Positions 1 to 8,798 of a stretch of DNA of 64,000 nt are shown piece after piece. The DNA is from G963678255 sp963678255 (GTDB lineage: Bacteria > Cloacimonadota > Cloacimonadia > Cloacimonadales > WRIO01), in assembly GCA_963678255.2 (NCBI GenBank), contig OY782778.1:62001-126000 (forward strand), read 5' to 3'. The translations under genes were made by a program, and so were the position numbers. Position 1 is the first letter of the stretch. Each line of letters begins with the position of its first letter. The notes beneath the pieces are model-generated. The model saw only the letters and a program-made list of their open reading frames with translations, did no database searches and was not told where the DNA came from.

Positions 1-156
1 ATTTTCTTCAAATCAAATAGTCAGCTTATCTCATCCCTCTGGAAAAAATGCTCTAATGAGCTTAAGCTTTTCAATATAAAGCCTTCCGATCTTGCTACGG
101 TTCATAAAATGATTGAGGCAGAGTTAATTCCACCTTTAAAAAAAACTTATCCTTAA
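1..156 (+). CDS. 3' end of an unidentified protein (partial)
   Basis: The frame beginning at base 1 is open for 51 codons and stops with TAA at 154-156; the gene starts outside the window. The visible tail is hydrophilic and lysine-rich, ends in PPLKKTYP, and has the amphipathic look of a helical C-terminus. I do not recognise the family. No terminator hairpin follows directly. That this is a real gene rests only on the open frame and reasonable amino-acid composition, so it could be chance. Confidence 0.4.
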   Translation: MFFKSNSQLISSLWKKCSNELKLFNIKPSDLATVHKMIEAELIPPLKKTYP

Positions 157-280
157 TCATCTTATGTAATCTTAGTGCGAATTTGGCAACAAATACTAAA
201 TCGAGCCTGTTTATTCTTGTATATGTAACCTTGTAGCCTATATCCTTTCGTTCTGCACACATCTTGTTTGCAGTTAATAT

Positions 281-342
281 GGAGCGAGTTCGGCTCGGAC
301 TCGAAACTCTAGACAATCATGTCACTTTTCCTATTAAAACAT
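281..342. repeat. GC-rich dispersed hairpin repeat, copy 1
   Basis: About 60 bases beginning GGAGCGAGTTCGG recur almost unchanged at 25161-25222, and the first 25 bases recur at 24691-24715. The core folds as a hairpin (CGAGT...ACTCG with further inner pairs), and it is much richer in G+C than its surroundings. The rest of 157-516 holds nothing I recognise. The antisense open frame across it has no ribosome site and looks like chance. Confidence 0.7.
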
Positions 343-516
343 GAATCATTCTTGTTACCTTCATGATCAATGAGAGGGTGCAATTCTTTAACTGTTTGTT
401 AAATCCTTTTTATCTACACTCTTAACTGAATTTCAATCAGTTTTACCTAGTATTATCCTAATCATATTTTAAGCAGCTCTTTCATAAAATATAGTTTAGA
501 TAAATAAAAAAATACA

Positions 517-544
517 TTGACAAGTAATAAATATTTTTTATATT
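517..544 (+). promoter_or_regulatory. Promoter of the vWA operon
   Basis: TTGACA (517-522), a 16-base spacer and TATATT (539-544) lie about 50 bases before the first vWA gene. Similar pairs precede several other genes in this window, which supports a sigma-70-type consensus. Confidence 0.6.
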
Positions 545-593
545 TTAACAATATTAAAATATTGTTAAAAATTTTATCAAATTGGAGGATTAT

Positions 594-3059
594 ATGAAAT
601 CCAAAGTATTGCTCTTTTTTTTCTTTGCTCTGCTCCAGTGTTGCTTAATGGCAGAGCAAACGATGGACACTCCAAAAGGTCAGTTTCGGTTTTCACCCCC
701 CTCAAAATTAAGAGAATCTAAACTTAAATCTCCAAACAAGAACACACGAGATATCCAAATTTGGAATGATGATTTAGAGAACATCCCAAATTTCGAATTG
801 TCAACATCTTGGGAAATTGGAGTACCTGAAATTGGTCCTGATATAGCTCATGGAGGCGTAAAATGTCTTGGAACAAATCTAAACGGGTTATACCCAAACA
901 ACAGCAATTCATTTGCTAAAAGTCCACTCATTAATATCCCTATGGCTAGCTATGTAGAACTTACATTTTTTGAATGGTTTGAATTGGAGAGTAGCTATGA
1001 TTATGGCTATGTTGAAATTCTTAGTGGGAGTGTTACTTCTCGAATTGATGCAAGATCTGGAACAAGTGCAAATAATTGGAGACAAACAGCCCTAAATTTA
1101 AGTCAATTTGCTGGACAATCAATCCAGATTGTCTTTCATTTAACTTCAGATTCTAGTGTCCCTGGTGCTGGGTGGTACATTGATGATCTAAATCTGGTTG
1201 CTCAAGAGTCTTTACCTCTTATGTTAAATATTACTGGATTAGAGACTTCAAACTTCCCTTCTATCTATATTAATGCAACTGTTTATTCTGAAACTGGGTA
1301 TGTTAATAATTTAACAACAAATAACTTTAATATTTCTGAGAATAGTACAACTCAAACAAGTAATTTTACGGTGATTACTCCTTCCGATGAAGAGCAAAGT
1401 TCTTCTTGTGATATTGTATTTGTATTGGATGTAACAAGTAGTATGACAGAGGAAATTGAGGCTGTAAAACAAAATATGCTTGGTTTTGTAAATAGCCTGA
1501 TTGCTCAAAATGTAGATTATCGAATTGGTTTTGTTGTTTTTGGAGATATTGTTTATATTTATAACAATTATGAGTTTTATACTAATTCACAACAAATTTT
1601 GAGTATAATCAATAGTGTCGATTTAGGAGAACATGGAATTGGTTATGGCGGTGATGGGCCTGAAAATCAAGTTGAAGCAATGGCTGAAGCAAGTTATTTC
1701 CAATGGAGACCAGGAGCAGCTCGGGTAGAAATTCTTCTCACTGATGCCAATACACATGAAAATGATTATGTGACACAATGGACGTTACAAAATTTATTAG
1801 CTGAAAGATTAATTCCAAATGATATAATTGTTTTCCCAATATTTGATACTGTAGAGCCCGAACAACTTTTACAATACATTCCAATAGCAGAGGAAACTAA
1901 TTCTCAAAGCACTTATTTTAATATTTATGATAATTTCATTGACATTATTAACCAAATAAGCAATTTTATAGGAAATATTTATACTATACACTACACCTCT
2001 TCTACTCCACTAAATGATCCATTAACTCGTATGGTGCATCTTCTAGCGGCTTCTGGCAATTATACTGCAGAAGATTATACTTATTATCTTCCAGGAACGT
2101 CTCCAATGATTACACGTACAGAACAGACAATTGCTTATGATTTAAATGTACAATCTGCTAATGAGAACTGCGTTATAGGAGTCAATGTTAACGATAGAGT
2201 GCCCCCAAATGTTCAGAGTGTAGTTTTACTTTGGAGACACACAGGTGAATCCTATTACATTGAACTGCCTATGAGTCAAGAACAGTCTGATTATTTTACA
2301 GGGATGATTCATTCAAATCAATTGACAGGATATGGAATTGAATATTTCTTTAGAGCTAGTGATGGACAAACGATAAATACCTTGCCATCTTCATATCCAA
2401 CTGAGTTTCCATTTTCTTTTGCTTTAAACCCCAATCAACCAGCTGTTATTAATATAAATAGTCAAACATATAACAGCAACGCAGGATTATCTGTTATTGC
2501 CTCAGCAAACTCAAATCAAAGTCTCAATTTAAAACTCTATTATCGCCCAATGGGCTCTTTAATATATAAAAATGTGGCTATGACAAATACGTCTGGAAAT
2601 ATTTTTACTGCAAATATCAATCAGAATCTATCCGATTTTGCTGTTCAATTTTTTGTCAAAGCTACTTCCAGTCAAGGTCTAATCACGTACAAAGGTTTAT
2701 ATGATAACCCATACCTTCTTCTGAATAATCAAACTCTTATTAATAATAATATTGAAGTAAAACCAAGTATCTCCTTATTAAAATGTTCTCCAAATCCTAT
2801 TTACAATTCTAATTCTACACGTTCATTAGCAAAAATCAGCTTTGAACTGTCAAAACCTACCGACTTAAAGTTTTCAATTTATAATGTAAAAGGAGAAAAA
2901 ATTAGAAGTCAGATTAGTAAAAACTTCAATAAAGGAACACAAACAATATGGTGGGATTTAAAGAATTCTAATGGTATTCAGGTAAGTAATGGTATTTATT
3001 TTTATACCTTGGAATCAACTGAACAAAAGCTAGCCGGCAAAATGCTGATTTTAAAGTAA
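594..3059 (+). CDS. Secreted von Willebrand A-domain protein with C-terminal sorting domain
   Basis: 821 residues. The start is the ATG at 594 because GGAGG at 584-588 sits just before it; a TTG at 582 would overlap that ribosome site. Residues 1-20 are a signal peptide. Residues about 55-205 form a beta-sandwich of the choice-of-anchor or MAM-like type ending in WYIDDL. A vWA domain covers roughly 270-460 with the metal site DVTSS (Asp279). Beta-rich modules follow, and the last 85 residues are the FlgD-like sorting domain (IYNVKGEK, NGIYFYT, KMLILK). vWA domains bind proteins through a metal ion, so a surface-adhesion or binding role is inferred. It is the first gene of an operon with the vWA gene 12 bases downstream. 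The ligand is unknown. Confidence 0.85.
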   Translation: MKSKVLLFFFFALLQCCLMAEQTMDTPKGQFRFSPPSKLRESKLKSPNKNTRDIQIWNDDLENIPNFELSTSWEIGVPEIGPDIAHGGVKCLGTNLNGLYPNNSNSFAKSPLINIPMASYVELTFFEWFELESSYDYGYVEILSGSVTSRIDARSGTSANNWRQTALNLSQFAGQSIQIVFHLTSDSSVPGAGWYIDDLNLVAQESLPLMLNITGLETSNFPSIYINATVYSETGYVNNLTTNNFNISENSTTQTSNFTVITPSDEEQSSSCDIVFVLDVTSSMTEEIEAVKQNMLGFVNSLIAQNVDYRIGFVVFGDIVYIYNNYEFYTNSQQILSIINSVDLGEHGIGYGGDGPENQVEAMAEASYFQWRPGAARVEILLTDANTHENDYVTQWTLQNLLAERLIPNDIIVFPIFDTVEPEQLLQYIPIAEETNSQSTYFNIYDNFIDIINQISNFIGNIYTIHYTSSTPLNDPLTRMVHLLAASGNYTAEDYTYYLPGTSPMITRTEQTIAYDLNVQSANENCVIGVNVNDRVPPNVQSVVLLWRHTGESYYIELPMSQEQSDYFTGMIHSNQLTGYGIEYFFRASDGQTINTLPSSYPTEFPFSFALNPNQPAVININSQTYNSNAGLSVIASANSNQSLNLKLYYRPMGSLIYKNVAMTNTSGNIFTANINQNLSDFAVQFFVKATSSQGLITYKGLYDNPYLLLNNQTLINNNIEVKPSISLLKCSPNPIYNSNSTRSLAKISFELSKPTDLKFSIYNVKGEKIRSQISKNFNKGTQTIWWDLKNSNGIQVSNGIYFYTLESTEQKLAGKMLILK

Positions 3060-3071
3060 GAGGAGAAATCA

Positions 3072-5135
3072 ATGAAAAACCTTATATTAATAATTCTGCT
3101 AATTTCCTGCTCAGCTTTGTTTGGAAACGGCATATTAATCATGAATGCTGTAACAGGATCATATCTAAATCTAAACTATTGCAATATAAATGTCAAAATA
3201 AACAATCAAGTAGCGATCACTACTAGTTCTATGAGCTTTTACAATCAAACAGGCGTCGCTGGGCTGGCAAAATTTGCTTTCCCTCTCAAGGATAATGCCA
3301 GTGCGACTTCTCTACGCTGGTTGATCAACGGTGAATGGCATCAAGCTGTGATAACACAAGGTCCTCAAAGTGGGATTGTAAATCCAGGAGAATCTATTAA
3401 TCCAAGTATTGATCAACATCTAGGAAAAACTCCTGTTGTTTTTTCAATTCCACAAACTATTTTAGCAGATTCCTCTGTTGTTGTTGAACTTACATACGTT
3501 CAGTTACTCCCATATGCTAATGGAAGAGTTTCTTATAGTTATCCTTCAAACTATGACTATCTTTATCATAATCCTCTAGATAGTTTAAGCATGAATCTTC
3601 AAATCAATTCTTCTCGTCAAATCACAGAATTATCTTTTCCTGATCTTGAAAATATTTTCACAGAGATTAATGGAACAACTGCTAATAGCAATTTTATCTT
3701 TAATGAGTTTGATCCAAATATGGATATCAGACTCACCTATACTCTATCTATGGAAAATTTAGGAATTGCTTCGATGAGTACATTAAGAAGCCATAATAAT
3801 GTTCCAGATAATTTAGGAGATGGATTCTTTTTAACGATGGCTGAGCCAGAACCAAGTGGTGAAGTAATCCAAAAATACTTCACTTTTATGATTGATCGCA
3901 GTAATTGTATGAGTGGAACTAAACTCACTCAAGCAAAAAATGCAGCCAGCTATATGGTGAACAATTTAAATGAAGGAGATTATTTTAATATCGTCGATTT
4001 TTCAACGATTGCTAATGCTTTTGCTGCAAATCACGTTCCTTTTAATGAGGTTAATCGTAATCTTGCTTTGAACTATATTAATCATCTCGAACCTTTTGGT
4101 TCTACCAATTATTCTGGAGCCTTTGATATGGCTATACCTCAGTTTAATACTGCTGACCTTGATGCAGCGAGTATCATTGTGTTTCTGACTGGTAGTCAAG
4201 CAAATACTGGTATTATTGAAACTGATTTACTTCTAGAGCATATTAATAATCTCATCAGTGAAACGGATCATAATATCAACCTCTTTTGTTTCGGCGTAGG
4301 CACGAGTTTAAACTTTCAATTACTCTCAGCAATTTCAAATGATAACAATGGAACGGCTACTATTGTAGGATTAAACAATCTGGAAGAAATATTGGTTGGA
4401 TTCTTCTCTAATATTCGTAATCCAATAGTTCTCAATCCTTCTGTAGAATTCTCTGGACAAGTTGAAGCAATCTCTCAAGTATTTCCTGACCCTTTACCTA
4501 ATCTGTATCTGGGTCAACAAATGCTGATTTGTGGCAGATACAATGAAGCACAAACATTGCAAATAAACATCAATGGAACAGCTTATGGAAATCCTATAAC
4601 TTTCGCTTTTGAAGATACTTTAGCAAGTGAAGATATTTCTGATAATGTTTTTCTGATGAAAATTTGGGCTAAACTCAAAATTGAGAACCTCTTGATTGAC
4701 TATTACTTACTCAATCATAACTCTCCAGAAGCAATCGCTTTACATGATCAAATTGTTGCTATAAGCACTAATTATGGTGTTTTATGTGTATTTACAAATT
4801 TCTCAGGAGGAGACACTTCTGTTGATGATGCGACATTACCTCCTTCTAAAAAAGAAATCCAACTATTAGGGAATTATCCAAATCCCTTTAATCCTAACAC
4901 TAAAATACGTTTAGCAATAAATGTAACAAAACCTTTAACTGTTCAAATAAAAATATATAATCTAAAGGGACAATTAATAAAAATCCTTAGTCGCTACATC
5001 AATAACTCGGGTACTTATGATTTCTTGTGGAATGGAACTGATGAAAAAGGTCAATCGATTGCCAGCGGAATCTACTTTTATCAGATACAAGCTGGTGGCT
5101 TAAAAATCAATAGTAAAATGCTATTATTAAAATAA
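3072..5135 (+). CDS. Secreted VIT/vWA-domain protein with C-terminal sorting domain
   Basis: 687 residues, preceded by AGAGGAG. After an 18-residue signal peptide, residues about 20-130 resemble a VIT domain, as in inter-alpha-trypsin-inhibitor heavy-chain-like proteins. A vWA domain follows at about 268-430. The MIDAS position reads DRSNC (Asp275) instead of the usual DxSGS, so metal binding may be altered. Residues 605-687 are a full sorting domain (NYPNPFNP, IYNLKGQL, SGIYFYQ, KMLLLK). It lies 12 bases after another secreted vWA gene and ahead of a strong terminator, so the two are probably co-transcribed and may act together at the cell surface. VIT-vWA pairing is a known architecture; what it binds here is unknown. 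Confidence 0.85.
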   Translation: MKNLILIILLISCSALFGNGILIMNAVTGSYLNLNYCNINVKINNQVAITTSSMSFYNQTGVAGLAKFAFPLKDNASATSLRWLINGEWHQAVITQGPQSGIVNPGESINPSIDQHLGKTPVVFSIPQTILADSSVVVELTYVQLLPYANGRVSYSYPSNYDYLYHNPLDSLSMNLQINSSRQITELSFPDLENIFTEINGTTANSNFIFNEFDPNMDIRLTYTLSMENLGIASMSTLRSHNNVPDNLGDGFFLTMAEPEPSGEVIQKYFTFMIDRSNCMSGTKLTQAKNAASYMVNNLNEGDYFNIVDFSTIANAFAANHVPFNEVNRNLALNYINHLEPFGSTNYSGAFDMAIPQFNTADLDAASIIVFLTGSQANTGIIETDLLLEHINNLISETDHNINLFCFGVGTSLNFQLLSAISNDNNGTATIVGLNNLEEILVGFFSNIRNPIVLNPSVEFSGQVEAISQVFPDPLPNLYLGQQMLICGRYNEAQTLQININGTAYGNPITFAFEDTLASEDISDNVFLMKIWAKLKIENLLIDYYLLNHNSPEAIALHDQIVAISTNYGVLCVFTNFSGGDTSVDDATLPPSKKEIQLLGNYPNPFNPNTKIRLAINVTKPLTVQIKIYNLKGQLIKILSRYINNSGTYDFLWNGTDEKGQSIASGIYFYQIQAGGLKINSKMLLLK

Positions 5136-5150
5136 AATTTATTCTTCTAA

Positions 5151-5183
5151 AATGCAGTATCTATAAAGATACTGCATTTTTTT
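5151..5183 (+). terminator. Rho-independent terminator of the vWA operon
   Basis: A perfect 11-bp stem (AATGCAGTATC with GATACTGCATT) around a 6-base loop is followed by a T run. It lies 15 bases after the second vWA gene. Confidence 0.9.
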
Positions 5184-5318
5184 ATTTTTTGAGTCTCTTG
5201 TGTTTTGTGTGAAAGCCTCTGTATTTACTTTTAGGCAAAAAAAATAAGACTTGAAATAAAACTCATGTTATAGTCATGTTATTACTTAATCCTTATGGGG
5301 ATTACATTCAATTATTAT

Positions 5319-6005
5319 TTAGTGATTTATCTCAATGTATTCTCGGATCTTTTGTATAGTATCTTTTCTGTTTCGAGCGATATTTGATTTTAAATGCAAT
5401 TCCACTGGAGGAATCAATATTTCATAACCTTTCCATCTTATTTTTTCCAAATGAGCTTCAGCATAGGGACCAAAATCTACAAAACCATCATTATCAACGA
5501 AGGACTCAGGTTCAAAAGCATAATCTATTCTGAGCCCTAGATCAATCACTCCAAAACCTTTTACTACCCAAGAACTAACATTATGAAAGGCTTCAACAAT
5601 ATAAGGCATCACAAAGTTTTTTACTTTATCCTTTTCTTGAAGATATGTCATCACATCCAAATCATGCGGTTCTATATCAAGACCTCTTACATAAAGGGCT
5701 GCACTTCCAGCTAACCACCAGTTGATATCTCGTGCCTGATGCCCCTCACAAATTGTAATCAAAGCCTGATCCATAATCTCCTTATTGTATGTGTGGTTTA
5801 ATTCTCTGTTAATAAACAAATTATATCTTGATTCAATCTCAGAAAAGTTTTGCTCAAACATCATCGATTTTAAAGGTAAACTCTTTTCATAGAAATTTCC
5901 CCTTTTCTGATAAAACAATGAATTCAAGATATTTTCTGCTACACCCTCTGGGTCTGTAATGCGATAAATTAACGTTTCATGATCTCGTATTATTTTACAT
6001 TTCAT
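5319..6005 (-). CDS. Nucleotidyltransferase-fold protein
   Basis: 228 residues. WLAGSAALYVRG followed by HDLDVMT gives Gly100-Ser101 and Asp115/Asp117, the GS...DxD pattern of the polymerase-beta nucleotidyltransferase superfamily. It resembles the minimal or AbiEii-like group that transfers a nucleotide to small molecules, RNA or protein. About 90 residues of unknown character precede the core, and the C-terminus is basic. No antitoxin-like partner lies beside it; the neighbours are the convergent vWA operon and a pseudogene. The substrate cannot be told from sequence. A toxin or antibiotic-modifying role is possible but unsupported. Confidence 0.65.
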   Translation of the reverse strand: MKCKIIRDHETLIYRITDPEGVAENILNSLFYQKRGNFYEKSLPLKSMMFEQNFSEIESRYNLFINRELNHTYNKEIMDQALITICEGHQARDINWWLAGSAALYVRGLDIEPHDLDVMTYLQEKDKVKNFVMPYIVEAFHNVSSWVVKGFGVIDLGLRIDYAFEPESFVDNDGFVDFGPYAEAHLEKIRWKGYEILIPPVELHLKSNIARNRKDTIQKIREYIEINH

Positions 6006-6293
6006 GGCTGCCCTTCTTACTTATATTCATATTTTTACACAAACTATATGACTAACTCGCCAATCAGATTGACACTATCAAACTCTATCTTCTTTAGGTA
6101 ATTCTAGTTATCTCATTTTTAAATGACAACCAGATCACCTTTAGTGATCGTTGGCTCCATTGATCTTCAATTTCCATAAATACAATAAAGTTGCCATATT
6201 TGTCAACTGAAAAACACTATATGAATTTCAAAATGTTCCAGAGACTATCCAAAAGATTGTAGATTTTTTAAGCGACTCTGATGCTAATAAGTG

Positions 6294-6799
6294 ATAGAAC
6301 TGTTTTTTTTAACTACCTAATCTAATTCTAATTCTTATTCGCAACCTGTCAAATATCTCCCAGATTGTACGTATATAAACAACCTGAACCAATTAGACTC
6401 TCTCGATCGTATATAAACGATATGATACTGTTTATTTAAACAATAAATCAATAAAACTATATTTACTAGATTGTAACTGGAGAAATTTAAAACAAACTAT
6501 CTACGTTATGTCATTTTTATACTCTAGACAAAGAAATTTCAATCTTTAGTTTTGATGGTTATAAAAAGAAATTAAAAATATTAGTAAGTGTTATCTATCC
6601 AAAGCAAGTAAAAGTGGAAGTTCATAAAGAGGAAAATCAAATTAAAACTACAGCCTCTACAGAAATCTATAAAATAGTTTCTCCCAATAGTACTGAAAAT
6701 ACCATTATTCTAAAACCTCGATATAGAGCAAATAGGTTTGATGAGAACCCTATTTTTTTCAGTCTAGTCATGGCTATTAAGAAAAGTAATATTAAATAA
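6294..6799 (+). pseudogene. Decayed 5' remnant of the tandem lipoprotein family
   Basis: The DNA aligns with the first 500 or so bases of the lipoprotein gene starting at 8798: the region of the lipobox (TTCGCAACCTGTC against TTCGCTGCCTGTC), the stretch AGATTGTAC, the run GATATGATACTGTTTATTTAAA, and a legible 61-codon piece at 6614-6799 (TASTEIYKI against TASTEVYKI). Several stops and small indels break the frame, and there is no start or 3' half. This is an old, truncated fourth copy of the array. The rest of the 6006-6293 interval holds nothing I recognise. Confidence 0.8.
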
Positions 6800-6800
6800 T

Positions 6801-6828
6801 TTGACAAATATTATTTAATTTTGATATT
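6801..6828 (+). promoter_or_regulatory. Promoter of the transglutaminase-like gene
   Basis: TTGACA at 6801-6806, a 16-base spacer and GATATT at 6823-6828 lie 30 bases upstream of the start at 6858. No comparable pair separates that gene from the next one downstream. Confidence 0.5.
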
Positions 6829-6857
6829 TTGTATCCATTATTAACTGAGGGGTTTTT

Positions 6858-8798
6858 ATGAAAAAAATATGTTTCTGGGCTTTTTTGTGTTTTATTGCAT
6901 TATCCCTTTATGCAAATTATGATGGGATTGATCATCGTATTGAATATGAGTATTCTCTAAAAGAGGTTAATCATGAACCTGTTATGGAACTGACTGAGAC
7001 GGATACCTATAAATACATGACCAAAGAATCATTACAATACAAGGTTTTTAGTTATGAAGAGACATACAATATTGAATTAAAATCTGTTACTTATTCATAT
7101 GATTTAATACCTATCTTGTATCCAATAGTTTATTCAACCTATTCAACCTATCAGACCAGTGATGCCTTTAAAACTGATACAAAACAGCATTTTGTAAAGA
7201 TCCCAAAAGATCCTCGCATAAATTCTGTTTTTAAAATTAAAAAGAAATATTTGATCAAAGATTTCTCCTTTGAACCAAAAGTATATCTTCCAAATGATGA
7301 GTCACTTAAAAATGTGATGATTACTTTTAAAGCAGATAAGAAATATTTAGCTGAACCAAACTTTGTTTTTTTGGGAGAACCATTAAAGTATTCAATAGCA
7401 AAAACAAAGAAAAGTGTGACAGTACACTTTGATTCTCTGAATATCACTGAAAGTTTACCTTATACTCCGTTTAGAGGTCTAAATTCATATGTTTACTTTA
7501 AAATATTTAAAGATAATCAATTAATAAACAATGCAGAGACCCAGCTTTATTTTTCACACTATCAGCAAAGCATTAACCATTTGAATCAGAACTTTGCTCT
7601 TTTTCTTAAATTATGCCAGAGTTCCATTAAGTCCGATACTCTTTACTATGCTATAAATAATATCGAAAGTAATCACCCTAATAACCTAATCAAGTTAAGT
7701 GATTCAAAGCAGCAAAGTTTGCCTATGAAGAGTATCTGTTCTCTCGTTGATCAGCTTGATAGAGAAAAAACAAATCTGGAAAAGATATCAAGCATTTATT
7801 CTTACGTTAGGTCAAATATTAGATACATCGCCTTAGAAGATTCTATACATAATATTGTCCCTCACAATCCGATAAGCGTAATATCTAATGGTTATGGTGA
7901 TTGTAAAGATATTTCCTATCTAATCTATTCTTTAGCAAAAGCTTATAATATAGATTTAAATCTAGCCCTACTAAATACCAAATACAGGATTGATGAAAAT
8001 AATATAAATCCTACTTTGTTTAATCATATGATAGCACTCTATAAAGACTCTGATAGGATATATTATCTGGATGCGACCTGTCCATATTATTATCTTCAAG
8101 AGATTCCAGAAAACTTCTATGGAAAAAATTACTTATTATTGAAAGAAAATGATTTTAAAATGATAAATTTCCCAGAAAAATCTGAACGACCTTCTATGCA
8201 TGTGTTCTTTGAAACGGATTTAGATAGTTTACAGAATTCAAAGTGTAATATTCTATTACGAGATGACTTTAGAATTGAGTTGCAATATAATCAAAAAAAG
8301 ATGAATGATAATGAATTTGAAAATATGTTAAATAAAATGTTATCAGATAATATCCCTTATATTAAATTCATGAATATTTCTATAGATTCACGCTCAGATT
8401 CACTATATTCTCTTTCAGCAGATGCAGATCTAAGCTCTTTCTTTATCAACTCTAAGAATAACTATTATGTACGAAAATATCCTTTTAATCAAAACATTGT
8501 TGAATTAGATAAGAGAACAAACGACCCGTATGATTTTTATCTCTCTTATCAGAATGATATTGCTATGGAGATCGACTTAAAAAATAAGGTAAGAATTGAA
8601 GGAGAATCCTTTGATATGCAATTTCAGGGGAATCTGCATAAGATAGAAATAGAAAGAGTTCAATACCCTCATTTAAAATTCAGAAATAGAATAGTTAGAA
8701 ATCAATATTCAGCTTCTGCAAAGCAAGAAATGATAGATTTTATTAAAAATATGTATCAAAAGAAAAAAGATATGATTATAATTAGCAAGGAGCTATGA
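6858..8798 (+). CDS. Secreted DUF3857/transglutaminase-like protein, triad intact
   Basis: 646 residues with a signal peptide (1-19) and no lipobox. The N-terminal half (about 25-260) is beta-rich, as in DUF3857 proteins. A transglutaminase-like core follows, with Cys349 in GYGDCKD, His390 in FNHMI and Asp405 in YYLDAT: a complete Cys-His-Asp triad. The C-terminal 200 residues are another beta-rich region. Such proteins act outside the cytoplasm as putative peptidases or cross-linking enzymes; the substrate is not known. The stop overlaps the start region of a lipoprotein gene of the same overall design (ATGATGA), which implies translational coupling. It is the only member of the local family with an intact triad. 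Confidence 0.85.
   Translation: MKKICFWAFLCFIALSLYANYDGIDHRIEYEYSLKEVNHEPVMELTETDTYKYMTKESLQYKVFSYEETYNIELKSVTYSYDLIPILYPIVYSTYSTYQTSDAFKTDTKQHFVKIPKDPRINSVFKIKKKYLIKDFSFEPKVYLPNDESLKNVMITFKADKKYLAEPNFVFLGEPLKYSIAKTKKSVTVHFDSLNITESLPYTPFRGLNSYVYFKIFKDNQLINNAETQLYFSHYQQSINHLNQNFALFLKLCQSSIKSDTLYYAINNIESNHPNNLIKLSDSKQQSLPMKSICSLVDQLDREKTNLEKISSIYSYVRSNIRYIALEDSIHNIVPHNPISVISNGYGDCKDISYLIYSLAKAYNIDLNLALLNTKYRIDENNINPTLFNHMIALYKDSDRIYYLDATCPYYYLQEIPENFYGKNYLLLKENDFKMINFPEKSERPSMHVFFETDLDSLQNSKCNILLRDDFRIELQYNQKKMNDNEFENMLNKMLSDNIPYIKFMNISIDSRSDSLYSLSADADLSSFFINSKNNYYVRKYPFNQNIVELDKRTNDPYDFYLSYQNDIAMEIDLKNKVRIEGESFDMQFQGNLHKIEIERVQYPHLKFRNRIVRNQYSASAKQEMIDFIKNMYQKKKDMIIISKEL

Noticed and set aside
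95..316. Minus-strand open frame of 73 codons
   Set aside because: No ribosome site; it runs through the GC-rich repeat and lies antisense to the end of the partial gene.
5319..6005. Two-gene toxin-antitoxin system (AbiE-like)
   Set aside because: Only the nucleotidyltransferase-fold gene is present; no regulator or antitoxin gene adjoins it.
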